A stretch of 10,808 nt of DNA from a bacterium (lineage in GTDB: Bacteria; Patescibacteriota; UBA1384; CAJBMM01), in assembly GCA_027364665.1 (NCBI GenBank), contig DAHXOW010000011.1, positions 1 to 10,808 of the forward strand, given 5' to 3'. The position numbers and the translations under genes are program-made. Below are positions 1 to 7,155 of the stretch, one piece after another. How positions within the stretch are numbered: the stretch's first letter is position 1; each line of letters opens with the position of its first letter. Under the pieces are notes generated by a model. The model saw only the letters and a program-made list of their open reading frames with translations, was not told where the DNA came from and made no database searches.

Positions 1-823
1 CCGCTTCGTATTTTCTAACATCTCCAAAGGTTAAAGAATACATGATTCCTGTAACAATTACCGCAACAACCGCCAGAATAGACAAAAGAATCAGAAAATC
101 ATCCATAATAAGAATAATTATTTGTTCGACCAAAGCAACGCCACTATATTTGCTTAGAGTGTCCCAGGCCTGAAAATTTAACTTAATCGGATTCAAATTG
201 CTAACTGTTCCTGAGTTAGTGTTGCCCGAGCTCGTATCGCTTGAGCCATTATTTCCGGCGTTATTAGTAGTAGTATTGTTATTACTGTTGTTATTATTAG
301 TAGCAGCACCGCTTCCGTTACCACCGCCAACACTGCCATTCGTGTCACCGGAAGGACAGGTGTAGGCACCGCTGATTTTAATGTTTTGCGCAGCCAAGGT
401 GTTAACTGTGTTTGTCGAGGGATCGTTTCCTACCAAGGAGAGGGAAAAAGTCTGATCTGCGTCAGCCGTCCCATTAGCATTGCAGAGATCCCAATTGTAG
501 GCCGTGAGCACGGACTGGCCTTCTCCAAGAGTGTTTTTCCAACTGGTCTTTAATGAATCGTTGATATACAAGGAAATGCTTGCATAGGTAATCAAATTTC
601 CAGAAAATACCGGGGTAACAGTAATAACAGGGTCATACTGACCACTGACGTCAACGGAAGGCAGCCCTCCCCCAGGGGCTTCAGCACCTAGTCCAGTCAC
701 CTGTATTGAGTAGTTCGAATCATTCGCTACAGCTTCAAAAGGTAAAAAGCTGAACAAAAGTAGGCTAATCGAGGTAAAAATTAGCAGACAAATAAAGAGC
801 GTCGGTTTTTTAACCATTGGCAT
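1..823 (-). CDS. Secreted, membrane-anchored protein with Asn/Gly/Ser-rich stalk; C-terminal segment TrbC/VirB2-like; 3' end cut off by the window
   Basis: An open frame of 274 codons starts at ATG 823 and has no stop before the window edge. Residues 1-33 form a signal peptide: Lys-Lys at 5-6, a long hydrophobic core, and a likely signal peptidase I site after AVA at 31-33. Residues about 36-156 look like a beta-rich extracellular domain with two cysteines (C114, C156) that could pair. Residues about 159-210 are a low-complexity Asn/Gly/Ser/Thr stalk. A strongly hydrophobic segment at about 242-263 is followed by GDVRKYEA. A membrane helix followed by a Gly-Asp and a charged run is reminiscent of TrbC/VirB2-type pilin subunits, whose second helix would lie beyond the edge; that assignment is inference. 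The start is 5 nt after the stop of the upstream lipoprotein gene, so the two are probably co-transcribed and perhaps translationally coupled. ATG 817 is an alternative start. The frame is very likely real; the function is unknown. Confidence 0.8.
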   Translation of the reverse strand, partial: MPMVKKPTLFICLLIFTSISLLLFSFLPFEAVANDSNYSIQVTGLGAEAPGGGLPSVDVSGQYDPVITVTPVFSGNLITYASISLYINDSLKTSWKNTLGEGQSVLTAYNWDLCNANGTADADQTFSLSLVGNDPSTNTVNTLAAQNIKISGAYTCPSGDTNGSVGGGNGSGAATNNNNSNNNTTTNNAGNNGSSDTSSGNTNSGTVSNLNPIKLNFQAWDTLSKYSGVALVEQIIILIMDDFLILLSILAVVAVIVTGIMYSLTFGDVRKYEA

Positions 824-828
824 TCTCA

Positions 829-2220
829 CTAATTTTTTTGTAACCAGGTAGTGGTTTGGGCAGCCGCGTTATTGATTACTTGCTGAGCGGGCTGGTGGTT
901 CAAAGTCACGTTATCAATCATTTGGTCAAACACTTGATCAATTTGATCAGAATAATTACCCTTTGGCCAATCGGCGGCCATAGTGGTTTGTCCAGCGAAT
1001 GGATCGTTTGCCGCGCTTGCAGCCGAGGACGGAATAATTGCCGATTCTCGTTTAGTTGCAGATAAATAGCCGTTAGGATGAGTCGCGACATAATTGATAA
1101 AGTCCCAAGCCAAATCAGGGTGTTTAGAATTGTTAGTCACTGTTTCTGTCCAGTAAGATGCATAATCTACCGGCTTATTACCCTGAACTTGAGGGATAGC
1201 CGCGGACGTCCAATTAAGAGTCGGTGCTTGTTGAAGCAAGGTTTGTGTATAATATTCATATCCGATCAGAATTGCTAGCTTGCCACTGATAAAATCTTGT
1301 AAGGCATTTGGCTGCTCGGCATTCCAGGTATAATTTGAATCGGAAGGATTAGCAAAACTAGTATAAAAAGTCAGGGCGTTGGTCCCATTATAAACCGGCT
1401 TGCCGCTTGCATCGTTTTGAAAATTATTAAACATTGCCGCTTTTTGACTGATATTTTCCATGTTTGTACCGTTTTGCATCATTAAAAGAGATAGTATATC
1501 GGAAGCAAATGGCACGTTGGCGCTCGTCCCCATATCTATGCCCGCTTGGGTAATGTTTCCGCTCGAGTCTTTGTGGGTCAAGTAGGGTAACTCTTGTAAT
1601 AACTGAGCCCATGTCGAAGGCGGCTTGCGGAAAAGAGAGTCATCAAAGTTCGGGTTGTTAGAATTAGCTTGACGGTATTGTGATTGAGCCTGCCTCCACA
1701 AATCCTGATTAATATACAAGCCCAGCTCGTCCATATATAAAGGCTCGCCATATATCTTGCCGTTAATAATATTTTCTTCGGTCGCTGGGACAAAAACATT
1801 ACCAAAGGTCTTAGCGTTTGATTGTTGCTGATTCGTCTCAATTTTAATTGAATCGGGCATCGGTTGTAATTTGTCGGCCTCTCTTGGCAACCAATCGTTT
1901 TGAATGCTCCAAATATCTGGACCGATGCCTGCAGCAAGAGCATTAAGCGATTGGACCTCATAATCCGGTTCGGGCATCTGGACATAATTAATTGTAACAT
2001 TCGGATGAAGGGCTTCGTAACTAGTGATGTAGCTTTGAAAAGAGCTGCTTGAGTCAAAAGTTCGCCAAATGGTCAAAGTATATTTTTGGTTGCTCTGCAG
2101 CTCCGGGCCATTTTTAACGTTAGTTGAGCCACAACCCGTCAACAAAATCGAACTGACGGCAACTGTGGACCAAACGGCTGTCTTTTTAGCTATTTTTTGC
2201 CAACTTTTTTTTGTGGTCAC
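829..2220 (-). CDS. ABC-type sugar-binding lipoprotein (extracellular solute-binding protein family 1)
   Basis: The protein has 463 residues. The N-terminus is a lipoprotein signal peptide: Lys-rich n-region, hydrophobic core, and lipobox LTGC with the lipidated cysteine at C30. The mature part begins with the family pattern LTIWRTFDS, followed by a region ending in NALAAGIGPDIW and NDWLPR, typical of SBP_bac_1 carbohydrate-binding proteins. Further on are YGEPLYMDELGLYIN and a C-terminal AWDFINYVATHP segment, both also usual for the family. It should sit on the outer face of the cytoplasmic membrane and capture a sugar or oligosaccharide; the ligand cannot be read from sequence. Its length is at the upper end of the family range. 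The start is GTG with GGAG about 6 nt upstream, inside the end of galU. The galU stop is 2 nt away. No permease or ATPase gene is visible in the window, so the partner transporter, if any, lies elsewhere. Confidence 0.93.
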   Translation of the reverse strand: MTTKKSWQKIAKKTAVWSTVAVSSILLTGCGSTNVKNGPELQSNQKYTLTIWRTFDSSSSFQSYITSYEALHPNVTINYVQMPEPDYEVQSLNALAAGIGPDIWSIQNDWLPREADKLQPMPDSIKIETNQQQSNAKTFGNVFVPATEENIINGKIYGEPLYMDELGLYINQDLWRQAQSQYRQANSNNPNFDDSLFRKPPSTWAQLLQELPYLTHKDSSGNITQAGIDMGTSANVPFASDILSLLMMQNGTNMENISQKAAMFNNFQNDASGKPVYNGTNALTFYTSFANPSDSNYTWNAEQPNALQDFISGKLAILIGYEYYTQTLLQQAPTLNWTSAAIPQVQGNKPVDYASYWTETVTNNSKHPDLAWDFINYVATHPNGYLSATKRESAIIPSSAASAANDPFAGQTTMAADWPKGNYSDQIDQVFDQMIDNVTLNHQPAQQVINNAAAQTTTWLQKN

Positions 2221-2222
2221 TC

Positions 2223-3104
2223 TTACTCCAGCTTCTCTTTCATGAAAGCTCTAACTTCGGCCTTCATATCATCTCTGGTCAAGGCAATATCCATATTAGC
2301 TTTAAGATACTCCAATTTATTACCACAATCATAGTATCTGCCATTTTGTATTTGATAAGCATATACCGGACTACTTTCAAGTGACTTGGTAATCGCATCA
2401 ACCAGCCAAATCTCATCCCCTCTACCGGAGCGCAGATTTGATAAATAGGTGAATATATCCGGAGTCAAAACATAACCACCGACACCCACTAAAAGCGGCG
2501 GGGTTATTCCGTTGCCAGGTTTTTCTCTAATAGTTTCGACTTTCGTCACCGTTTCAGAAACACTTTCTCCAGAAATAACCGCATAACGTTCTGCCGCTCT
2601 GGGATCATATGTTTTAAATGTGCTGATTATTGTTGACTGATGTTCTTCATACGCCTCAATAAGCTGTTTGATTCTTGGCGGGTTTGCTTGATAAAGCTCG
2701 TCTCCCCAAACCACAACAAAAGGCTCATTACCAACTACTTCTTTAGCCTGTAACACCGCGTGACCGTTGCCCAAAGGCTGTTTTTGTCTTACATATACAA
2801 ATTTTGCCATATCCGAGATCTCTCTGATTTCTCGATACTGATCATGCTTATGAGACCGCTTAAGCAATTCCTCAAGTTCAAAGTTGTAATCAAAATGATC
2901 TTCAATGGCTCGCTTGTTGCTTCCGGTAATTAAAATTATTTCTTCTATCCCCGAAAACACCGCTTCTTCAGCTATATATTGAATCATTGGCTTATCAACG
3001 ACCGGCAACATTTCTTTTGGACTTGCTTTTGTTGCAGGTAAAAACCGGGTGCCAAAACCTGCGCAGGGTATGACCGCTTTTCTGATTTTTTGTTTTATCG
3101 CCAT
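2223..3104 (-). CDS. galU: UTP--glucose-1-phosphate uridylyltransferase (UDP-glucose pyrophosphorylase)
   Basis: This cytosolic enzyme makes UDP-glucose from UTP and glucose-1-phosphate, the donor for many envelope glycans. At 293 residues it matches the usual bacterial GalU length. The N-terminal nucleotidyltransferase signature is complete: an AVIPCAGFGTRFLPATKASP run at about residues 10-29 followed by KEMLPVVDKPMIQY. The GalU-typical EEIILITGSNK and AIEDHFD follow, with LEELL soon after. Later come VGVGGYVLTP and the acidic WLVDAI segment. A small oddity is WGDE at the position where most members read PDD; the acidic residue expected to help bind metal and sugar phosphate is still there. 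The ATG is 1 nt downstream of the Hsp20 stop, with GGTGA immediately before it, so translation is probably coupled. The next gene, a sugar-binding lipoprotein, starts 2 nt after its stop. Confidence 0.97.
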   Translation of the reverse strand: MAIKQKIRKAVIPCAGFGTRFLPATKASPKEMLPVVDKPMIQYIAEEAVFSGIEEIILITGSNKRAIEDHFDYNFELEELLKRSHKHDQYREIREISDMAKFVYVRQKQPLGNGHAVLQAKEVVGNEPFVVVWGDELYQANPPRIKQLIEAYEEHQSTIISTFKTYDPRAAERYAVISGESVSETVTKVETIREKPGNGITPPLLVGVGGYVLTPDIFTYLSNLRSGRGDEIWLVDAITKSLESSPVYAYQIQNGRYYDCGNKLEYLKANMDIALTRDDMKAEVRAFMKEKLE

Positions 3105-3105
3105 C

Positions 3106-3471
3106 TCACCCGGCTTGTACTGTCAAAATCTTGGTTTTCGAACTAACGTCTTTAGGCATATTAACTGTCAGGATCCCGTCTTTTGCTAGAATAGCCGTTG
3201 ACCGCTCCGGAACAATAGGTGTTGGCAATTGATAGATTCGAGAAAACTCTCCCCAATGACACTCTTGAACTAGATACGAATCATTGTTTATTTCAAAATT
3301 TCTCTTACGTTCACCCTTAATGGTTATCGATTCCTCGTTAATCGAGATATCGAGATCAGCGGGACTAACTCCGGCTATCGGCGCTTTAATAATAACCTGA
3401 TCTTCTGTCTGATAGACATCGATTGCCAATTGCCCCCTTGTCTCGTTCATCGAGCGATCATTTAATTCCAT
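3106..3471 (-). CDS. hsp20: Hsp20 / alpha-crystallin family small heat shock protein
   Basis: A 121-residue ATP-independent holdase chaperone. It has a short N-terminal arm and then the alpha-crystallin domain. Visible family features are VYQTEDQVIIKAPIAGV at the domain start (the usual D-V-Y-ET-D pattern), ISINEESITIKGERK, and ECHWGEFSRIYQLP, which matches the classic E-R-x-x-G-x-F-x-R-x-x-x-LP stretch. A C-terminal LAKDGILTVNMPK strand follows, matching the A-x-x-x-x-G-V-L motif. The C-terminal tail is short; ILTV may serve as the I-x-I/V anchor. The start is chosen because a very strong Shine-Dalgarno AAGGAGG (3476-3482) precedes ATG 3471 by 4 nt. It is the first gene of a four-gene operon with its own sigma-70-like promoter. 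No CIRCE-type inverted repeat was seen upstream, so HrcA control is not indicated. Confidence 0.95.
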   Translation of the reverse strand: MELNDRSMNETRGQLAIDVYQTEDQVIIKAPIAGVSPADLDISINEESITIKGERKRNFEINNDSYLVQECHWGEFSRIYQLPTPIVPERSTAILAKDGILTVNMPKDVSSKTKILTVQAG

Positions 3472-3500
3472 GGATCCTCCTTAAATATAATGCAATATAT

Positions 3501-3528
3501 ATTATAACTGTCCGAAAAAACGACTCAA
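3501..3528 (-). promoter_or_regulatory. Sigma-70-type promoter of the hsp20-galU-lipoprotein operon
   Basis: On the minus strand, -35 TTGAGT (3523-3528) is separated by 16 nt from a perfect -10 TATAAT (3501-3506). Transcription would begin near 3494, giving a leader of about 23 nt that contains the AAGGAGG ribosome site at 3476-3482. The hexamers and spacing are read directly; activity is inferred. Confidence 0.7.
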
Positions 3529-3597
3529 GACCCTTTGGGAATTCAGAAAGTTTTATAATCAAAAATATTGTACTTTTAGCACAATCTTAAGGTTTAT

Positions 3598-5085
3598 TCA
3601 TTTAATAGAATAGGATTGATCCGTCTTAAACACTAAGGTTCCTCCAGGCAAAATGGTTTCTGGATAAAGTTTTTGCATAGCTTGAAGAAAATTAGGCATA
3701 GACGCAAAGCGACCGGAAATAAAAACTGTTAGTTTCGGATGGTATTCACGGATCAGCTTCAATGTTTCTGATTTAGTTAAAAGTCCGGAGTTGATGGTAA
3801 CAAATGAGGTATCAACTAACTTAGGAATCGTCCCACGGTCGGCCAAATATAACACCAATTGATCATCTGATACGACCAAATCATTTTTCTCTGAGTGTTT
3901 TTGCACATATTGAGCCGCTGATTCCAGGTTGCGGGTGTATGAACTGGGTTGAGGAAATAAAACACTAGATAGGGGCGAATTTAATAAAGCAACATAAGCC
4001 AACACGTAGCCCACCAATAAAAAGAAAATAACTCGTCCTAAAATTAACTTTCCAGACCATAAATAGATTTTTTGTACAAGATATGCGGCGGATAAAACGG
4101 CCGGTAAAATAAAAAAAACAAAATGGTGAGGGAACAGCGGATCGTAAAAACTAAACGCCCCTATTGTCACAAAAAACCAGACAAAGGACAAAAAAACAAA
4201 AATATTTTTATCAATCCACCTGAAAAAATTTTTAGGCGGCCTTAGAGAAACAAAAAAGGCGCTGGCCAGCGAAATGGCATCCAATAGAATTAACAGGCGC
4301 TCATGGGATAATAATTGAAAACGCGTACCGGTTAACCATTCGTACAATCGGCTACCGATATGGGATGTACGAACATTGATAGTATTTAAATAAAACGCTG
4401 ATAAATTATGAGGCGTAACAAAAATAAGCAGACAGATCAATAAAAAAATCAGATAGTAGAATATATAGCCGAAATATTTTAATCCTCTTGTTGGTAGGAT
4501 AAACAAAAAATAAAAAATCGTTACAACTAACATAATCGGATTCGCCTTCATAAAAAACCCTAAGGCTAAAAATAAAGCAGAAAAAATAACACAAGATAAT
4601 TTCTTAGTCTCGTGAAATTTGATCAATAAATAGAACGAGACAAAGCTAAAAGCCAGCCACGGAACATCGACTTGAAAAGTTCGCGAAGGGGCAAGGAAAA
4701 AAGTATCGACTGATAAATAAATCGCAGATAAAATTGCCGTCGTTTTGTCGAAAAATTTGTTAATTAAAGCGTAGGTTAAATATATTATCATCACAGAACA
4801 AATAATAGGAAATAAACGAACACTAACTAATGTCGGGGAAAATTTATAAAAAAATGCAGCCAAATAAATAAAAACAGGGCCTTGAGAATTATACGTTTGA
4901 GAAATCAAAGGATGACCCGATACGAAAGATCTAACCGTTGCCAGATAGACTCCCTCATCATAGTCACCAAATTTAAAAGAAATCGAGATTAACCTAAGAG
5001 CAACGGCCAAAAACAGAATTGCTAGCAACCAATAATCTATTTTATTTAACGGTAATGTAGGTTTTGTCTTAATTTTGGCCCTCAA
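3598..5085 (-). CDS. Membrane glycosyltransferase of the GT-C fold (family 39, PMT/ArnT-like)
   Basis: The protein has 495 residues, an N-terminal half of about ten or more hydrophobic segments, and a soluble C-terminal part (about residues 385-495). The first outer loop carries DYDEGVYL at 41-48, the acidic motif typical of PMT_2/ArnT-type enzymes. SQGPVFIYL in the next loop corresponds to the usual Pro-Pro-containing lipid-side motif. Such enzymes transfer a sugar from a polyprenyl-phosphate carrier to a protein, lipid or glycan outside the membrane; donor and acceptor cannot be told. The start is weak: the frame is bounded by a TGA at 5098-5100 and the only plausible codon is TTG at 5085, with no Shine-Dalgarno. 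An ATG at 5101 would be in frame if the T7 run at 5084-5090 had one T fewer. A poor promoter candidate, TTGTCA (5161-5166), 17 nt, TTAAGT (5138-5143), lies upstream; read-through from tRNA-Arg is also possible. Confidence 0.9.
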   Translation of the reverse strand: MRAKIKTKPTLPLNKIDYWLLAILFLAVALRLISISFKFGDYDEGVYLATVRSFVSGHPLISQTYNSQGPVFIYLAAFFYKFSPTLVSVRLFPIICSVMIIYLTYALINKFFDKTTAILSAIYLSVDTFFLAPSRTFQVDVPWLAFSFVSFYLLIKFHETKKLSCVIFSALFLALGFFMKANPIMLVVTIFYFLFILPTRGLKYFGYIFYYLIFLLICLLIFVTPHNLSAFYLNTINVRTSHIGSRLYEWLTGTRFQLLSHERLLILLDAISLASAFFVSLRPPKNFFRWIDKNIFVFLSFVWFFVTIGAFSFYDPLFPHHFVFFILPAVLSAAYLVQKIYLWSGKLILGRVIFFLLVGYVLAYVALLNSPLSSVLFPQPSSYTRNLESAAQYVQKHSEKNDLVVSDDQLVLYLADRGTIPKLVDTSFVTINSGLLTKSETLKLIREYHPKLTVFISGRFASMPNFLQAMQKLYPETILPGGTLVFKTDQSYSIK

Positions 5086-5218
5086 AAAAACACACGATCA
5101 TTTAATTTGAATGCACAGGAAAATAAATTCTGGCCAAACTTAAAGAGCATACACACGACCTGACAAGAAATTTACTCTGTAGAGTTGATCTTTTTAATAC
5201 GTTTCTGGTCTGTTAATC

Positions 5219-5294
5219 TGGTATGCCTGGCTGGACTTGAACCAGCGACCTTTAGGTCCGCAACCTAACGCTCTATCCACTGAGCTACAGGCAC
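5219..5294 (-). tRNA. tRNA-Arg, anticodon GCG
   Basis: A full 76-nt cloverleaf can be folded by eye. The acceptor stem is GTGCCTG paired with CAGGCAT, with a G-T pair at the end. The D arm is GCTC/GAGC, the anticodon stem TTAGG/CCTAA with loop TTGCGGA, and the T arm GCTGG TTCAAGT CCAGC. Discriminator A and an encoded CCA complete it. The middle of the loop gives anticodon GCG, which reads CGC and, by wobble, CGT. Most bacteria use ACG here, edited to ICG by TadA, so GCG is notable. It has its own promoter immediately upstream. Confidence 0.96.
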
Positions 5295-5645
5295 ACGCCT
5301 GCTCATTGTAGCACAAATTTTTTAAATTCGTCAGAACGGTATCACAGCACAAAACAATCGATGAGCGAACTTAAAAGAGCACAAAAATCTCCAGTCTATC
5401 CTTTTTATTATTCCCGTTGGCCTGTTAATTACCTTTAACTTTGTGCGATCGATTATGTGCCGAGCCGAGACGCTTTCGACTGGTTTAGCCGTCCTTCTAA
5501 AATACCAATTATTATAACCCAGCCAATTTTTAACTCACTCAGGCGTAGTTTTATCCTTGATAAGGAAAACCTTAATGTCGATGAGCGAAATGCGCCTTGA
5601 CAAAACATAGTTCGACGACAAGGATCGGTCCGCTGTATTTACCTG
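5295..5645. other. Gene-free stretch of about 350 bp with a 12-bp direct repeat
   Basis: No coding frame with a family signature is seen on either strand. Its left end holds the tRNA-Arg promoter. A TATAAT-like box (5511-5516, minus) has no good -35 partner. The 12-mer TCGATGAGCGAA occurs at 5358-5369 and again at 5578-5589, exactly 220 bp apart. A weak CCTTG/CAAGG inverted repeat (5594-5622) lies just after the YbjQ stop and could be a poor terminator, but no T-run follows it. A small RNA cannot be excluded. Confidence 0.5.
5305..5334 (-). promoter_or_regulatory. Promoter of tRNA-Arg(GCG), TGC-extended -10
   Basis: The minus strand reads CTGACG (5329-5334), an 18-nt AT-rich spacer, then TGC directly followed by TACAAT (5305-5310). 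The predicted start near 5298 lies about 4 nt before the tRNA 5' end, the very short leader expected of a stand-alone tRNA gene. The -35 is weak and the extended -10 probably compensates. Confidence 0.65.
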
Positions 5646-5969
5646 TTATTTAACCACGACAGCGGTACCGTAGCACAAGACCTCAGTCACGCCATTCATC
5701 ACTTCATTGGCGTCGTAGCGAACCATGATTATTCCATTTGCGCCTATTTTTTCGGCATGTTTAATCATTAAGTCATATGCTTCAACGCGAGCTTTTTCAC
5801 AAAGTGAGGTAAAAAGTGTAATGTTTCCACCAAAAATCGTCTGAAACGCACCACCAAGATTTCCAAAAACCGAACGAGAACGTACGGTAATGCCCCTAAC
5901 CATTCCTAAACTTTCAACGATTTTCTTGTCAGGTAATTCTAGAGCCGTGGTTACATTGTCGTGATCCAT
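5646..5969 (-). CDS. ybjQ: YbjQ / UPF0145 family protein
   Basis: At 107 residues it has the normal length for this small cytosolic family, which forms ring-shaped pentamers and is sometimes labelled a putative heavy-metal-binding domain; no biochemical role is firmly established. Visible family landmarks are [13 protein letters not shown] near residues 22-34, then [24 protein letters not shown], where the helix and the GAN-I turn are characteristic. It ends with [11 protein letters not shown], the usual G-T-A-V end. ATG 5969 is chosen because AAAGGTGG lies about 6 nt upstream. It stands alone, about 95 nt downstream of the broken surface-protein copy and about 350 nt upstream of tRNA-Arg. 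No convincing promoter was found in the gap before it. Confidence 0.9.
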   Translation of the reverse strand: MDHDNVTTALELPDKKIVESLGMVRGITVRSRSVFGNLGGAFQTIFGGNITLFTSLCEKARVEAYDLMIKHAEKIGANGIIMVRYDANEVMNGVTEVLCYGTAVVVK

Positions 5970-6064
5970 TTTATGCCACCTTTCATACCATATACATGAA
6001 ATTAGCAGGACACTTGGGTCTTGATCTTTTAGCTCTTCTCGGACCCCTTTTTCCTTTTACTATA

Positions 6065-6364
6065 TTAAATGATTTTGTCGAAATTAGCATATGTTTGCCA
6101 ACCAGCAGTCGGATCGGTTGTTGACGTAGTTGATGGCGTCCTCGTTACTGAAATCAATGGTGTTGTGGCGGTCGAAGTAGTTGGCGTAGTTATTGTTGCA
6201 GTATTAGCAGTTGTTGAAGTAGTACTTGCTGTAACTTTCTTGCTTGACCCTTTTAGATAATACCAGCTGAAATAGCCAATAGCGGTTAAAACAACGACAA
6301 CTAAAGCAATCCAAAGACATTTGGATACGGTAGGTTTATTTCCTTTGGTCCGTGCTTCCTCCAG
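6065..6364 (-). pseudogene. Truncated, frame-broken tandem copy of the Thr-rich single-pass surface protein
   Basis: The minus-strand frame ending with TAA at 6065-6067 encodes a hydrophobic helix with LW, GYF and WYYL, then a KKVTAS junction and a long Thr-rich stretch. The pattern is that of the intact neighbour at 6400-7134 (LW, GYFGWYYL, KKVVTS, Thr-rich linker). The 5' end is also copied: the upstream sequence at 6365-6382 and a GGAGG ribosome site remain. Where the neighbour has ATGGACCAA this copy has ACGGACCAA, so the start codon is lost. Reading from the ACG stops after five codons, because net loss of 32 nt before the helix shifts the frame. The helix frame itself has only a CTG at 6362-6364 before an upstream stop. 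The C-terminal domain is replaced by DPTAGWQTYANFDKII and a stop. I read it as a decaying duplicate; translation from a non-standard start cannot be excluded. Confidence 0.7.
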
Positions 6365-6382
6365 AAGATTTAATTAATTTCC
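6365..6382 (-). repeat. Duplicated 5' leader element, copy next to the broken gene
   Basis: The minus strand reads GGAAATTAATTAAATCTT, one base longer than the copy at 7156-7172. It sits directly before the ribosome site of the pseudogene, at the place corresponding to the 5' leader of the intact gene. This supports duplication of leader plus coding region. Confidence 0.7.
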
Positions 6383-6399
6383 ATTGTTAATGTTTATTA

Positions 6400-7134
6400 T
6401 TAAAAAGCGCTGTATTTTGCTGATTCTAAAGTATTACCCATGGAAGTAAAATCTTTAACATAATACTGGTCTATTTCCCAACTGCCATTAACTTTAATAA
6501 GATTAATATAGTTTGTGATGGTTGTATTAACATAGGCTGAACCAGTCCAACTATTCCTTATTTCAGTAACAGGAAAAGTAACAACTTGATTGCTTTCAGA
6601 GCCGGCACCAAGAGTAAAACTTGTTATTGTGTAACATAAACCGGCCGTTCCGCATAATATTCTGGCTGATGGGTACTTTACGGCGGCAGTACTTGACTGA
6701 ATATCCGTACCTGCTAAAAATGCGAGATCAGTTTGTTCGGCAGAAGTTTGTGCCGGTGTAAACATTTCTAAAACATTGCTACGACCAGCTGTTAATTGTT
6801 GGGTAGTTGTGTCTTTACCTACCGCGACCTGATCCGACATAAATTGATTTGCAATTTGTTGAGCAGATTGGATATCTGTTGAACTATCCGAGGATGAGGT
6901 TGTTGGGGCCTTTGTCGTTGGCGTAATTGTAGCTGGTGCCGTTGTAGTAATCGTCGTGGTGATCGTCGAATTACTTGTTACCACCTTCTTACCAGGACCC
7001 AAAAGATAATACCAACCAAAATAACCTCCAGCGACCAAAATGACGATAATTAAGGATACCCATAACCATTTAGAAGTGGTTGAGCGAACCGATCCCGTCG
7101 GAGCTAGATTTATCGGCGGCTGTGATTGGTCCAT
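6400..7134 (-). CDS. Single-pass membrane protein with Thr/Ser-rich stalk and an extracellular domain, possibly NTF2-like
   Basis: The protein has 244 residues. A short polar N-terminus (1-21) is followed by one transmembrane helix at about 22-45, ending in GYFGWYYLLG, with Lys-Lys at 49-50. Residues 51-88 are a Thr/Ser/Pro-rich linker. A folded domain at about 88-244 carries two close cysteines (C161, C167) that could form a disulfide and ends with NLIKVNGSWEIDQYYVKDF. A helix near 90-100 plus a late strand of the type K-V-x-G-x-W-x-I suggests an NTF2-like fold; this is inference from pattern only. Orientation is probably inside-N, with the domain outside the cell. ATG 7134 is supported by AGGAGG 4-5 nt upstream and by an extended -10 promoter at 7178-7186. 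The gene is followed within about 36 nt by a degenerate copy of itself. Specific function is unknown. Confidence 0.88.
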   Translation of the reverse strand: MDQSQPPINLAPTGSVRSTTSKWLWVSLIIVILVAGGYFGWYYLLGPGKKVVTSNSTITTTITTTAPATITPTTKAPTTSSSDSSTDIQSAQQIANQFMSDQVAVGKDTTTQQLTAGRSNVLEMFTPAQTSAEQTDLAFLAGTDIQSSTAAVKYPSARILCGTAGLCYTITSFTLGAGSESNQVVTFPVTEIRNSWTGSAYVNTTITNYINLIKVNGSWEIDQYYVKDFTSMGNTLESAKYSAF

Positions 7135-7155
7135 AATTCCTCCTCTGAAGATAAA

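Noticed and set aside
1578..2057. 159-residue minus-strand frame inside the sugar-binding lipoprotein gene
   Set aside because: It lies entirely within a gene with clear family motifs in another frame and shows no domain of its own.
3568..3584. TTGT/ACAA hairpin after the glycosyltransferase gene as a terminator
   Set aside because: The stem is only four pairs plus a wobble, and the T-run does not follow it directly; too weak to call.
5173..5186. ACTC/GAGT hairpin downstream of tRNA-Arg
   Set aside because: Four pairs with a tiny loop and no T-run on the minus strand; not a credible terminator.
6069..6260. Plus-strand Val-rich frame
   Set aside because: It is the antisense reading of the Thr-rich linker of the broken surface-protein copy; Thr codons ACN read backwards as GTN-like Val codons.
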